Assembly (NCBI GenBank): GCA_021841935.1
Contig: JAKCDL010000019.1
Coordinates: forward strand, 1-41,629
DNA from: Actinomycetes bacterium
GTDB lineage: Bacteria > Actinomycetota > Acidimicrobiia > Acidimicrobiales > Acidimicrobiaceae
Direction: 5' to 3'
Length of the DNA stretch: 41,629 bases
Positions 25,104-32,907 of the stretch are shown piece after piece. The position numbers and the translations under genes are program-made. A model generated the notes under the pieces. It was given only the letters and a program-made list of their open reading frames with translations. It did not search any database and had not been told where the DNA came from. How positions within the stretch are numbered: the first letter of the stretch is position 1; every line of letters starts with the position of its first letter.

Positions 25104-25865
25104 CTAGTCCTCGTCTGCTCGTGCTAGCCATCCAACAATCAGGGCAAAGGTCCTAGGATCTGCTCTTAGGGTCTCGCCAGTACCGATGATCGTGTGAACT
25201 TCACTGTGGCCATCGAGTTCACTGGCAAGTCGCTTTAGTCGGGAGAACTCTTCTTCGTCGGTCTGTTGGGTTATTATTAGCCACGGAACAGATTTGAGAA
25301 GGGGTACCGATAAAAAGGGATCGATCGCTTCAAATTCGAGAGACCACGCCTTTATCTGCTCAATTGACGACGATATCCTAACACCGCGCGCCTCAAGCTG
25401 ATCTGCTAGTTCATATGTACTCAGTGAGAACGGAGTTGGGGAAGTGGTAATTCCAACCGAGACGAGCGACTGAACTAGTGGATTTTGAACTGCCGCTGCT
25501 AGTGCGGCAGTTCCTGCGAGTTCAAAGGCGATCAAGTGAACTAATGCGCCGCTAAATTCATTACTGACGTAACTTATAAGGGTCTCAATATCCTTTTTCC
25601 AAGTAAGAGGTGTGTAGTATCCGCCGCTGTCGGCGGTTCCCGAGAGATTGGCCACCACCACCATGGAATTTGTAGCGCTCGAAAGCCTTTTGGCGAAATT
25701 CTCGTTTACAAAGTCAACCGTAACAGTAGCTGGTCTAGGCGCAACGGGTGCGCCATAGACGATAAGTGAAACCGGCTTCGGAGCTCCTTCGCCTTGGTTG
25801 AAGGTAATCTCGTCGGCGGTAAAGATCGTCAGCGCGGTTTCGCCCCTGTTGATTGATGAGTGCAA
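25104..25865 (-). CDS. Alpha/beta-hydrolase-like protein lacking the catalytic residues
   Basis: A 253-residue protein whose order of elements fits an alpha/beta hydrolase: VVVANLSGTADSGGYYTPLTWKKDIETLI, then HLIAFELAGTAALAAA at the nucleophile elbow, a TQQTDEEEF acid loop and IGTGETLRADPRT near the end. In active members the elbow reads G-x-S-x-G and the last loop contains His. Here Glu115 replaces the serine (A-F-E-L-A-G) and Glu231 stands at the expected His. The fold assignment is by pattern, not by search. If right, this is a non-enzymatic member, perhaps binding a ligand or partner. The start is TTG 25865 without a clear ribosome site. It is monocistronic or preceded by the CMD gene on the same strand, 99 bases away. 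Confidence 0.6.
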   Translation of the reverse strand: MHSSINRGETALTIFTADEITFNQGEGAPKPVSLIVYGAPVAPRPATVTVDFVNENFAKRLSSATNSMVVVANLSGTADSGGYYTPLTWKKDIETLISYVSNEFSGALVHLIAFELAGTAALAAAVQNPLVQSLVSVGITTSPTPFSLSTYELADQLEARGVRISSSIEQIKAWSLEFEAIDPFLSVPLLKSVPWLIITQQTDEEEFSRLKRLASELDGHSEVHTIIGTGETLRADPRTFALIVGWLARADED

Positions 25866-25964
25866 AATGGATCTTTCACTAAGGTTTTATCTATCTAATC
25901 TAACTACATTTCCCTGTAAAGCTATGTCCTTCACGACCAACAGATTTACTCAGGGTGTTGGACT

Positions 25965-26330
25965 TTAGGACGTCGCTCCTCGCATGGATTGTTCATATTC
26001 GACGAATGCGTCGTATGCTCGAGGGCCATATACAGTTGCGGGACCACCATTTAGAAGGATGGCAACGCCTACCATCTCTGCAACTTGTTGCCGAGTTACC
26101 CCTTTCCTTACGGCACCCCTGGCGTGAGATGCTATGCATCCGTCACACTCACGTGTAATTGCAATCGCTAAGGCGATGAGCTCCTTGTGGGCGCCATCGA
26201 TAACACCCTCGGCCATTGCTGCCTTATTCAGAGCGGCAAATGCGCTCCATGTTTCACCGGTCATAGATCGTAACTCTTTTACGGCGGGCGAGAGCTCCGA
26301 AAGGACCTCGTGGTAATGCCCCTCTGACAT
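25965..26330 (-). CDS. Carboxymuconolactone decarboxylase/AhpD-like family protein
   Basis: A 121-residue all-helical CMD-family protein with the redox motif ECDGCIASHARGA (Cys62-x2-Cys65, His69), plus Glu50 in the preceding helix, the arrangement of AhpD-like proteins. AhpD reduces peroxiredoxin systems through lipoyl partners, and many short relatives have unknown thiol-peroxidase activity. A well-placed AAGGAGA lies seven bases before ATG 26330. It could cooperate with the peroxiredoxin at 31773, though they are not linked. The gene downstream on the same strand is the alpha/beta-hydrolase-like protein. Confidence 0.88.
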   Translation of the reverse strand: MSEGHYHEVLSELSPAVKELRSMTGETWSAFAALNKAAMAEGVIDGAHKELIALAIAITRECDGCIASHARGAVRKGVTRQQVAEMVGVAILLNGGPATVYGPRAYDAFVEYEQSMRGATS

Positions 26331-26411
26331 GGCTATTCTCCTTTTGAATTACGGTTTTTACACTTTTGAAAGATTGCTATTGCTAACAATAGCCTCGATG
26401 AGTATTAAACG

Positions 26412-26442
26412 ACAAAGCGCAACCTGCATGGTTGCGCTTTGT
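26412..26442. terminator. 13-bp hairpin downstream of the acyl-CoA dehydrogenase gene
   Basis: ACAAAGCGCAACC and its exact complement surround a 5-nt loop. In the minus direction it lies about 95 bases past the acyl-CoA dehydrogenase stop and before the CMD gene, fitting an intergenic terminator with a short T-tract. Confidence 0.65.
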
Positions 26443-26537
26443 ACTAAGGTGTCACCTCTTTTGGAGAGACTAACTCCTAGCAGGAGGGTTGGTAACCATT
26501 TGCTACGGTGATAGTTTTCCGTGGTTTGTGAGGCTAC

Positions 26538-27653
26538 TTAGAGGCCAATTCGACTTGCAAGTCTCTCTCTGTGGAAGGTGGCGTCGCCAAAGAGAAGCTG
26601 TGATGCCTTTGCCCTCTTGAAGTAGAGGTGCGCATCGTGCTCCCAGGTAAATCCAATTCCACCGTGAATTTGGATATTTTCAGCGGCAGCTTTGAAGTAG
26701 GCGTCCGAGCAGAAGGACTTAGCCAGTGGCGCAGCTACTTGGAACTCTTCATTCATCTCGCTGGCGGCCCAAGCGCTGTAGTAGGCAGCCGACTTTGCCG
26801 ATTCGACTTCGAGCAAGAGGTCTGCGCACTTGTGCTTGATCGCTTGGAAGCTACCAATTGGCCTTCCAAATTGGATTCTCACCTTTGCATAATCAACCGC
26901 CATCTCGAGGCACTTCGCAGCACCACCTACTTGCTCAGCGGCGAGAGCTACGCAGGCGAGATCGAGGCCAGTCTCTATCCCGTTGGTAGCTTCACCTTCG
27001 TCGCCGATCAAGCGACCAATAGCCCCTGTAAGGGTTACTGTTGCCATCTTCCGCGTCTGATCTAGGGTCTCGACGAGCGAAGTGGTAACCCCAGTATCGT
27101 TAGCGTCGACAGCAAAGAGGGAGACTCCGTTGGCGGTCTTGGCGGTAACTAGGATGAGATTTGCGATGTGGCCATCGAGCACGAATCTCTTTTCGCCACT
27201 GATCTTCCAAGTGCCACCTTCATTTGTAGCTATTGAATCGATAGCCTCTAGGTCCCAGGATCCACTTGCTTCGACAGATGCTAGGGTAGCTAGGGTTTCT
27301 CCGGCTGCGATCGATGGTAGATACTCTTCGCAGGCGCTTTCGTCACCCGATGAAAGAATTACATTAGCGGCTACGGCGACCGTAGAGAAGTATGGGCCAC
27401 AAAATAGAGCTCTTCCCATCTCTTCAAAGACGACAGTCGTCTCGAGGGCGCCATATCCGGCACCTCCGAATTTTTCCGGTATGGCAAGAGAGCAGAGTCC
27501 AAGTTGCTCTGATAACTGTTTCCAGGTATCGAGATCGTATCCGGTAGAGCTTTCCATCAGGCTTCTAACGGTCTTGACCGAGGACTTCTCTTCCATAAAC
27601 CGTCGCACGGACTTACGAAGCTCCTCTTGCTCCTCAGAAAATGCGAAGTTCAT
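26538..27653 (-). CDS. Acyl-CoA dehydrogenase (FadE-type)
   Basis: About 371 residues with the acyl-CoA dehydrogenase layout. The N-terminal helical domain starts NFAFSEEQEELRKSVRRF and contains IPEKFGGAGYG. A middle beta domain carries ISGEKRFVLDG. The C-terminal helical domain has VRIQFGRPIGSFQAIKHKCADLL and IHGGIGFTWEHDAHLYFKRA, typical of actinobacterial FadE proteins of steroid or fatty acid catabolism. It uses FAD and passes electrons to ETF. ATG 27653 is chosen for GGAGAA just upstream; ATG 27671 is also in frame. Its substrate is unknown; a companion subunit, as in heterotetrameric steroid ACADs, is not visible here. Confidence 0.88.
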   Translation of the reverse strand: MNFAFSEEQEELRKSVRRFMEEKSSVKTVRSLMESSTGYDLDTWKQLSEQLGLCSLAIPEKFGGAGYGALETTVVFEEMGRALFCGPYFSTVAVAANVILSSGDESACEEYLPSIAAGETLATLASVEASGSWDLEAIDSIATNEGGTWKISGEKRFVLDGHIANLILVTAKTANGVSLFAVDANDTGVTTSLVETLDQTRKMATVTLTGAIGRLIGDEGEATNGIETGLDLACVALAAEQVGGAAKCLEMAVDYAKVRIQFGRPIGSFQAIKHKCADLLLEVESAKSAAYYSAWAASEMNEEFQVAAPLAKSFCSDAYFKAAAENIQIHGGIGFTWEHDAHLYFKRAKASQLLFGDATFHRERLASRIGL

Positions 27654-28000
27654 TAATTCTCCGATCGACATGGTTTGGTTGCGAACTTCTTCAAATCTAT
27701 CTAAGTTTTAGATTCTGTGTAAGTGATTTAAAGATAAAAGATCGATCTGTGAGTTTGTTAATTGGCTGTTGTGGTTTCTTGGACCCTAAAGCACTCCAGA
27801 TTCTTCGATCTTTGGTTTTTGCGTGATGGGACAAAACTTTGGTTGAAGAGCCAAATTTGTTGTTCATCGCCTCTTGGGGCTCATGTCAATGGTTGGAATT
27901 TGATAGATGAGCCGATTTGACAGTTCAATGGAAGTAAGGAGATCTCTTGGTGGTTTGGTTAAGGTGCGATGAATTGAAGAGTAGTGTGAGGTAGAAGGTC
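27654..28000. other. Intergenic region between divergent acyl-CoA dehydrogenase and ABC exporter
   Basis: No gene is recognised. There is a short stem TTTGG/CCAAA around 27838-27850. Promoters for both flanking genes must lie here but no convincing -35/-10 pair was found. GAGGT at 27988-27992 is a ribosome-site candidate for an ATT start of the exporter at 28001. Confidence 0.3.
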
Positions 28001-28117
28001 ATTTCAACTAAGGAAAACAATAGGGATACTTCACGTCGTTGGGCTAGTCGCCTTGCAAAAATCGTTATCTCCTACAGAAAACACTTCTTACTGGCGTACG
28101 GCGCATCGATATTAGGG

Positions 28118-31100
28118 ATGAGTGGGCAGGTAGTTATACCCCTCTATGAGCGAACCATAGTAGATCGAACATTATCGTCTCCTAAATCTTCGGTTGCGAC
28201 TCTCGTGGCAGTGGTGATTGGTTTAGCCTTTGCAACCTTCGGCCTTTCATTCGTTAGGCGCTACTTTGGTGGCCGTTTGGCCTTCGACGTACAGCATCGC
28301 CTAAAGGTTGATCTATTTCGTCATCTGCAGAGATTGGACTTTTCTCATCACGACGAGATGCAGTCGGGGCAGCTCATGTCGAGGGCCAATTCAGATGTGG
28401 GTCTCGTCCAAGGATTTTTGTCGTTTCTACCGATGCTGTCAGGCAATTTGGTGATGCTTGTCATCAGTCTCATCGTGATGTTTCGCCTCTCGCTGCCACT
28501 AGCTCTCGTGGAGTTGGTGATGGTTCCAACGGTCGCATTCGCTGCGAATCGATTGAGGCGTCCTCTCTATAGTGCTTCAGCCAAGGTTCAACAGAGGACC
28601 GGTGAGGTATCGGTAGTCGTTGAAGAGTCGGTCACAGGCATCCGTGTCGTAAAGGGATTTGGACGTGAAAATGACCGAATCAGATCATTGATTGGCGGAG
28701 CTCGGGGTATCTTTTGGTCTCGAATTGGCTTAGAGAAAAAAGATGCAACGATGCAGTCAACTCTCAACTTTATAGTAGGTGCTGTTCAAGGTGGTGTTTT
28801 GCTCGTCGGTGCCGATTTGGCTCGTGTCCATACCATTACGATCGGTACATTCCTAGTCTTCTTCGCCTACATCGTTCAGATCGCTTCTCCGATTCGCCAA
28901 CTTGGAGTATTTATCTCCTATATTCAAAGGGCTGGAGCTGGAGCGAACCGAGTCTTTGAGGTATTGGATGCGAATCCTTTGGTCACCGATCCAGTGGACG
29001 CCTCACCTCTTCGAGATGACTTTGACAAAATTATCTTCCGAAACGTTGAATTTGGATACGATCCCTCTGAGCCGATATTGAAGGGGCTGAACCTTGAGAT
29101 TGCTCGGGGAGAGGTTGTTGCTGTAGTTGGTGGAAGTGGTTCTGGAAAGTCGACCCTAGCACTTCTGCTACCACGTTTTTATGACCCACAGCGCGGTTCA
29201 ATATCGCTTGGGAGTCAAAACTTAAAGGATTTGGCGATCTCTGATCTGCGAAGTCGAATCGGAGTTGTCTTCGAGGACACCTTCTTATTCTCCGACACTG
29301 TCGCTAAGAATATCGCCTTTGGTCGTCCTGATGCGACCATAGAAGAGATTGAGACTGCATCTAGCCGAGCTGGCGCCCTTGAATTCATCCGTGCCCTTCC
29401 AAATGGCTTCGAGACGACTGTTGGTGAAAATGGTGTCATGTTGTCTGGCGGTCAGAGGCAGCGAATTTCTCTTGCTAGGGCGTTACTTACGGACCCAGAG
29501 ATTTTGATCCTCGACGACGCCACTTCAGCTGTGGATGTAAGTACTGAGGCGGAGATAAATCGTGCCCTGGTTGAATTTGCTAAGGGTCGTTCTGTCTTGA
29601 TGGTGGCACACCGCAAGTCGACGCTTTCGCTCGCTACTCGGATAGTAGTCCTCGATCGAGGTGTTGTAGTGGCAGATGGCGACTACGAGACACTATTTGC
29701 CTCCTCTGAAACCTTTAGGCGAATGGTTGCAGGCCCTGATGACCTGATCGATAAGGTTATCGACGAGGAGGCTGAAGCTCGCTCTGATGTTGGCTTTAGC
29801 GATGCCTCTTTGTCGTTGAAGGACGAATCTTCGGGTACCTCTGACAGTAAATTACAAGTTCACGGCGGGGCTAAGGGTAAAACTAAGGAGGAGGTTGTTG
29901 ACTTCGACTCTCCACTCGATGAGAAGATCTATCTCGAAGAGTCGAAGGGTAGCTTTCGTTTCTCAACCTTTTTGAGACCATTTAGTGGTCGTCTATCTAT
30001 TGCAGCGCTGTTGCTGATAGCCGATACCCTGTTGCAGTTAGTCGGCCCATCGTTGGTTAGAAGTGGTATCGACAAAGGCGTCATTGAAGGATCTTCAACT
30101 ACGATTTTGATCGTTGCAGGCCTATATGTGATCGTCAACACTATCGATTCGATCGTCCAATACAGTCAAGTCGTTGTGGCTGTCTCGACGTCAGAGAAGA
30201 TCCTCTATGGATTGCGAATCAAGATCTTCTCCCACCTCATGCGGCTTGGTCTTGATTACTTTGAGTCAGAGCTTTCGGGGCGAATTCAGACTCGTATGAC
30301 AACGGATCTCGATTCAATGAGTGACCTACTGCAAAATGGTGTTACGAGTTTTGTCGTGAACGTCTTATCATTCGTGGCCGTTGGAGGATTACTTCTCATT
30401 AGCAACTTCAAGCTGGCTCTGTCAGGGCTTTGGGTATTGATACCCATGACGATTGCGACTATATGGTTTGCCAAGGCTTCGAATAAGGCCTACAGCCTAT
30501 CTAGGGAGAGGGTAGCCCAGGTAAATGCTAACTTGGCGGAAGGGATCACCGGGGTACGGGTTACTCAAGCCTTTGGAATGGAGGGGGAGAACAGCAAAAA
30601 CTTCGAACGGCTTTCGGCTCGCTATCGCGATTCGAGGGTTGCCTCTCAGAGGTTGGTTGCTATCTACTTCCCACTACTACTTCTTCTATCCGAAGTCGCG
30701 TCGGCCTCAGTACTCTACTACGGTACATTGCTGATCCACTCTCATGTGGCTACCATCGGTGTTGTCATTGCATTTACTCTCTACTTGGATCAACTCTTTT
30801 CTCCGGTTCAACAACTTTCGCAGACCTTTGACTCATTCTTGCAGGCAAATGTTGCGCGGGCTCGAATCGATGACCTTTTGAATACCCAGACCTCGCTTAG
30901 TTTTGAACTAGGAGACGACTCAAATCGGGTTACAAGTGGCGAGGTCGACCTTCAAAATGTTGCATTTAGCTACGGTGAAAAGGTTGCCCTGCATGATCTC
31001 TCTCTATCGATACCACCAGGTGAGCTCGTTTCTGTAGTTGGAGAGACTGGGGCTGGCAAGTCAACTTTAGTCAAATTGATAGCGCGCTTTTACGATCCAA

Positions 31101-31681
31101 CTACTGGTGTTGTGAAGGTGGACGGTGTTGATCTTCGAAGGTACACCTTGGAGGGTTATCACTTTGACGTAGGGTATGTTCCCCAAGAAGCCTTCCTCTT
31201 CTCGGGAACCATAGCGTCTAATATCTCATTTTCTCGTCCAGATGCGACTAGAGAGGAGATCGTAGAGGCTGCTAAAGCGGTTGGGGCATACGATTTTATA
31301 GTTGGGCTGAAGGGTGGCTTTGACTGTTTGGTAAGTGAACGAGGACGATCGCTCTCGGCTGGTCAACGTCAATTGATCGCACTTGCCAGGGCTCATCTCG
31401 CCAATCCAAAGATCCTCATCCTTGATGAGGCGACTGCTAACCTCGATCTATTTACTGAAAAGGTCGTCACGGATGCAATTACCAAGGTCGCAGATGGAAT
31501 TAGCACAATAATGATTGCTCACCGTCTTCAAAGTGCCACCTTGGCGGATCGTATTCTCGTCGTCGCAGATGGCAAAGTGGTAGAAGATGGGACTCATGAC
31601 GAGTTGATTAGCCTTGGTGGCAGGTATGAGAAGCTTTGGCGAAGCTACGAGACCGACGGCGTAATTACCGAGCTTCGTTAA
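28118..31681 (+). CDS. Fused double ABC exporter (TMD-NBD-TMD-NBD), MDR/lipid-exporter type
   Basis: At least 1187 residues forming two complete ABCB-type half-transporters in one chain. NBD1 has Walker A GGSGSGKST (about 338), signature LSGGQRQR (about 441), Walker B LILDDATSAVD and switch His in VAHRKST. NBD2 has GETGAGKST (about 975), LSAGQRQL (about 1078), LILDEATANLD and IAHRLQS. The Walker B catalytic Glu is Asp in NBD1 but Glu in NBD2, the asymmetry known from heterodimeric exporters such as TM287/288. A charged linker (about 545-610) joins the halves. The first ATG, 28118, cuts into transmembrane helix 1 and has no spaced ribosome site. The same frame is open to 27995 and encodes a plausible N-terminus, so the true start is probably the ATT at 28001. 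Confidence 0.92.
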   Translation: MSGQVVIPLYERTIVDRTLSSPKSSVATLVAVVIGLAFATFGLSFVRRYFGGRLAFDVQHRLKVDLFRHLQRLDFSHHDEMQSGQLMSRANSDVGLVQGFLSFLPMLSGNLVMLVISLIVMFRLSLPLALVELVMVPTVAFAANRLRRPLYSASAKVQQRTGEVSVVVEESVTGIRVVKGFGRENDRIRSLIGGARGIFWSRIGLEKKDATMQSTLNFIVGAVQGGVLLVGADLARVHTITIGTFLVFFAYIVQIASPIRQLGVFISYIQRAGAGANRVFEVLDANPLVTDPVDASPLRDDFDKIIFRNVEFGYDPSEPILKGLNLEIARGEVVAVVGGSGSGKSTLALLLPRFYDPQRGSISLGSQNLKDLAISDLRSRIGVVFEDTFLFSDTVAKNIAFGRPDATIEEIETASSRAGALEFIRALPNGFETTVGENGVMLSGGQRQRISLARALLTDPEILILDDATSAVDVSTEAEINRALVEFAKGRSVLMVAHRKSTLSLATRIVVLDRGVVVADGDYETLFASSETFRRMVAGPDDLIDKVIDEEAEARSDVGFSDASLSLKDESSGTSDSKLQVHGGAKGKTKEEVVDFDSPLDEKIYLEESKGSFRFSTFLRPFSGRLSIAALLLIADTLLQLVGPSLVRSGIDKGVIEGSSTTILIVAGLYVIVNTIDSIVQYSQVVVAVSTSEKILYGLRIKIFSHLMRLGLDYFESELSGRIQTRMTTDLDSMSDLLQNGVTSFVVNVLSFVAVGGLLLISNFKLALSGLWVLIPMTIATIWFAKASNKAYSLSRERVAQVNANLAEGITGVRVTQAFGMEGENSKNFERLSARYRDSRVASQRLVAIYFPLLLLLSEVASASVLYYGTLLIHSHVATIGVVIAFTLYLDQLFSPVQQLSQTFDSFLQANVARARIDDLLNTQTSLSFELGDDSNRVTSGEVDLQNVAFSYGEKVALHDLSLSIPPGELVSVVGETGAGKSTLVKLIARFYDPTTGVVKVDGVDLRRYTLEGYHFDVGYVPQEAFLFSGTIASNISFSRPDATREEIVEAAKAVGAYDFIVGLKGGFDCLVSERGRSLSAGQRQLIALARAHLANPKILILDEATANLDLFTEKVVTDAITKVADGISTIMIAHRLQSATLADRILVVADGKVVEDGTHDELISLGGRYEKLWRSYETDGVITELR

Positions 31682-31772
31682 CTAACGATCGCATCACAAT
31701 GAAATAATTGTCCTCGATTTCTTGCTTTTCTCTTTGAAGCGCCACTTTGGCAATCATAGATTGGATCGTATT

Positions 31773-32231
31773 ATGCAAGTGGGAGATAAGGTAAAGGACT
31801 TTACCCTCTTAGATCAGTACGGTAAAGCATTTACGCTAAGCGAGAATCTAGACGGTGGTTACTTGGTTCTGTTCTTTTATCCAGCTGCCATGACGATGGG
31901 CTGCACCGCTGAGTCTTGTCACTTTAGAGATCTTGGTGCTGAGTTCAAAGAGGTCGGTGCCAAGCGAGTTGGCATAAGCGCAGATCCTGTTGCAAAGCAG
32001 TTGGAATTTTCAAATACCAACTCGTTTGACTATCCACTCCTAGCTGATGTAGATGGTCAGGTTGCCTCTGACTTTGGAGTAAAGCGGCGTTTTGGTCCAA
32101 TCCCTGTCAAGCGCCATACCTTTGTTATCTCTCCATCTATGGAGGTTGAGTTGATCCTTGCCTCTGAGTTAAATATGAATCTTCACGCCGATAAGTCCCT
32201 CTCCTTCCTCAGGGGCAAGGTCGCAAAGTAA
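31773..32231 (+). CDS. Peroxiredoxin, BCP/PrxQ type
   Basis: A 152-residue thioredoxin-fold peroxidase. The active-site loop FFYPAAMTMGCTAESCHFRD matches P-x3-T-x2-C with peroxidatic Cys44 and resolving Cys49 five residues later, the PrxQ/BCP arrangement. RHTFVIS continues the fold where the family has RxTFxI. It reduces H2O2 and organic peroxides using thioredoxin or another thiol. ATG 31773 gives the usual N-terminus (MQVGDKVKDFTLLDQ); an upstream TTG at 31722 would add an unlikely extension. It lies about 90 bases after the ABC exporter and just before the LexA palindrome. No terminator is seen between it and imuA'. Confidence 0.92.
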   Translation: MQVGDKVKDFTLLDQYGKAFTLSENLDGGYLVLFFYPAAMTMGCTAESCHFRDLGAEFKEVGAKRVGISADPVAKQLEFSNTNSFDYPLLADVDGQVASDFGVKRRFGPIPVKRHTFVISPSMEVELILASELNMNLHADKSLSFLRGKVAK

Positions 32232-32240
32232 TTGAACCTT

Positions 32241-32280
32241 ACCTAAATTATATCGAACATATGTTCGATATAATTTAGGT
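32241..32280 (+). promoter_or_regulatory. LexA/SOS box in a perfect 40-bp palindrome with embedded -10, upstream of imuA'
   Basis: The arms are exact complements (left arm ACCTAAATTATATCGAACAT), centred between 32260 and 32261. The middle is CGAACATATGTTCG, the actinobacterial/Gram-positive LexA box. A consensus -10 TATAAT lies at 32269-32274 inside the right arm, 8 nt from the centre. ATG 32281 follows only 6 nt later, so the transcript should be leaderless and LexA must block the polymerase directly. Confidence 0.9.
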
Positions 32281-32907
32281 ATGAAGGTTACCAATCTGGC
32301 TAAGTTGCAGGGAGTCGTTGAGCCAGCCTCCCTCCTCATGGATCAGCGCATTGAAGTCCTCGATCACCTGAAAGATCTTTTACCAGGAGGATCTCTAAAG
32401 CGTGGTTCGGTAGGTGTTGTATATGGTGACTTTGGTACTGGTGCAACATCTATGGCCTTTTCTCTGATATCGGAGGCGGTATCGGGAGGAAGCTTCGTTG
32501 GATTAGTAGGCCTTCATAGCTGGGGCTTCGGAGCAGCTGCAGATATGGGGATTGATCTACGTCGTCTCTTGGTAATAGAGTGTGGTTTGAGTAAAGCCGT
32601 TGAGGTTGCCTCCCTTCTCTTGGATGGCTTTGACATTGTCGTCCTGGCGCTCGATGGAGCTATCGACTACAGAAGTTCTCGATCTCTAGCCAATAGGGCA
32701 AGGGTCACAAAGTCAGTACTCGTCTACTTATTTAGTGGTACTTCATCAATAGCTCACCTTCCTTATGGGGCTGACTTTTCCATAAGGACCAAATTGAGTC
32801 GATGGGAGCTCTTGGGATCAGCTCCTGTGTCTAATAGGTCTCTAGTTGTCGAGGCTGACTCTGCGAAGTGGCCCAATATGCGATCTAAATCGGTAGTTGG
32901 GCTATGA
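32281..32907 (+). CDS. imuA': ImuA' (RecA-like accessory protein of the SOS mutasome)
   Basis: A 208-residue RecA/SulA-like protein at the standard place upstream of imuB. In mycobacteria ImuA' and ImuB recruit DnaE2 for damage-induced mutagenesis. The P-loop position reads GDFGTGATSM (about 49-58), where Ala replaces the Walker A lysine, so ATP hydrolysis is unlikely. DIVVLALDGAIDY resembles the Walker B strand. It starts at ATG 32281 immediately after the LexA palindrome with no room for a ribosome site. Its stop overlaps the imuB start by four bases (ATGA), indicating coupled translation. Confidence 0.85.
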   Translation: MKVTNLAKLQGVVEPASLLMDQRIEVLDHLKDLLPGGSLKRGSVGVVYGDFGTGATSMAFSLISEAVSGGSFVGLVGLHSWGFGAAADMGIDLRRLLVIECGLSKAVEVASLLLDGFDIVVLALDGAIDYRSSRSLANRARVTKSVLVYLFSGTSSIAHLPYGADFSIRTKLSRWELLGSAPVSNRSLVVEADSAKWPNMRSKSVVGL

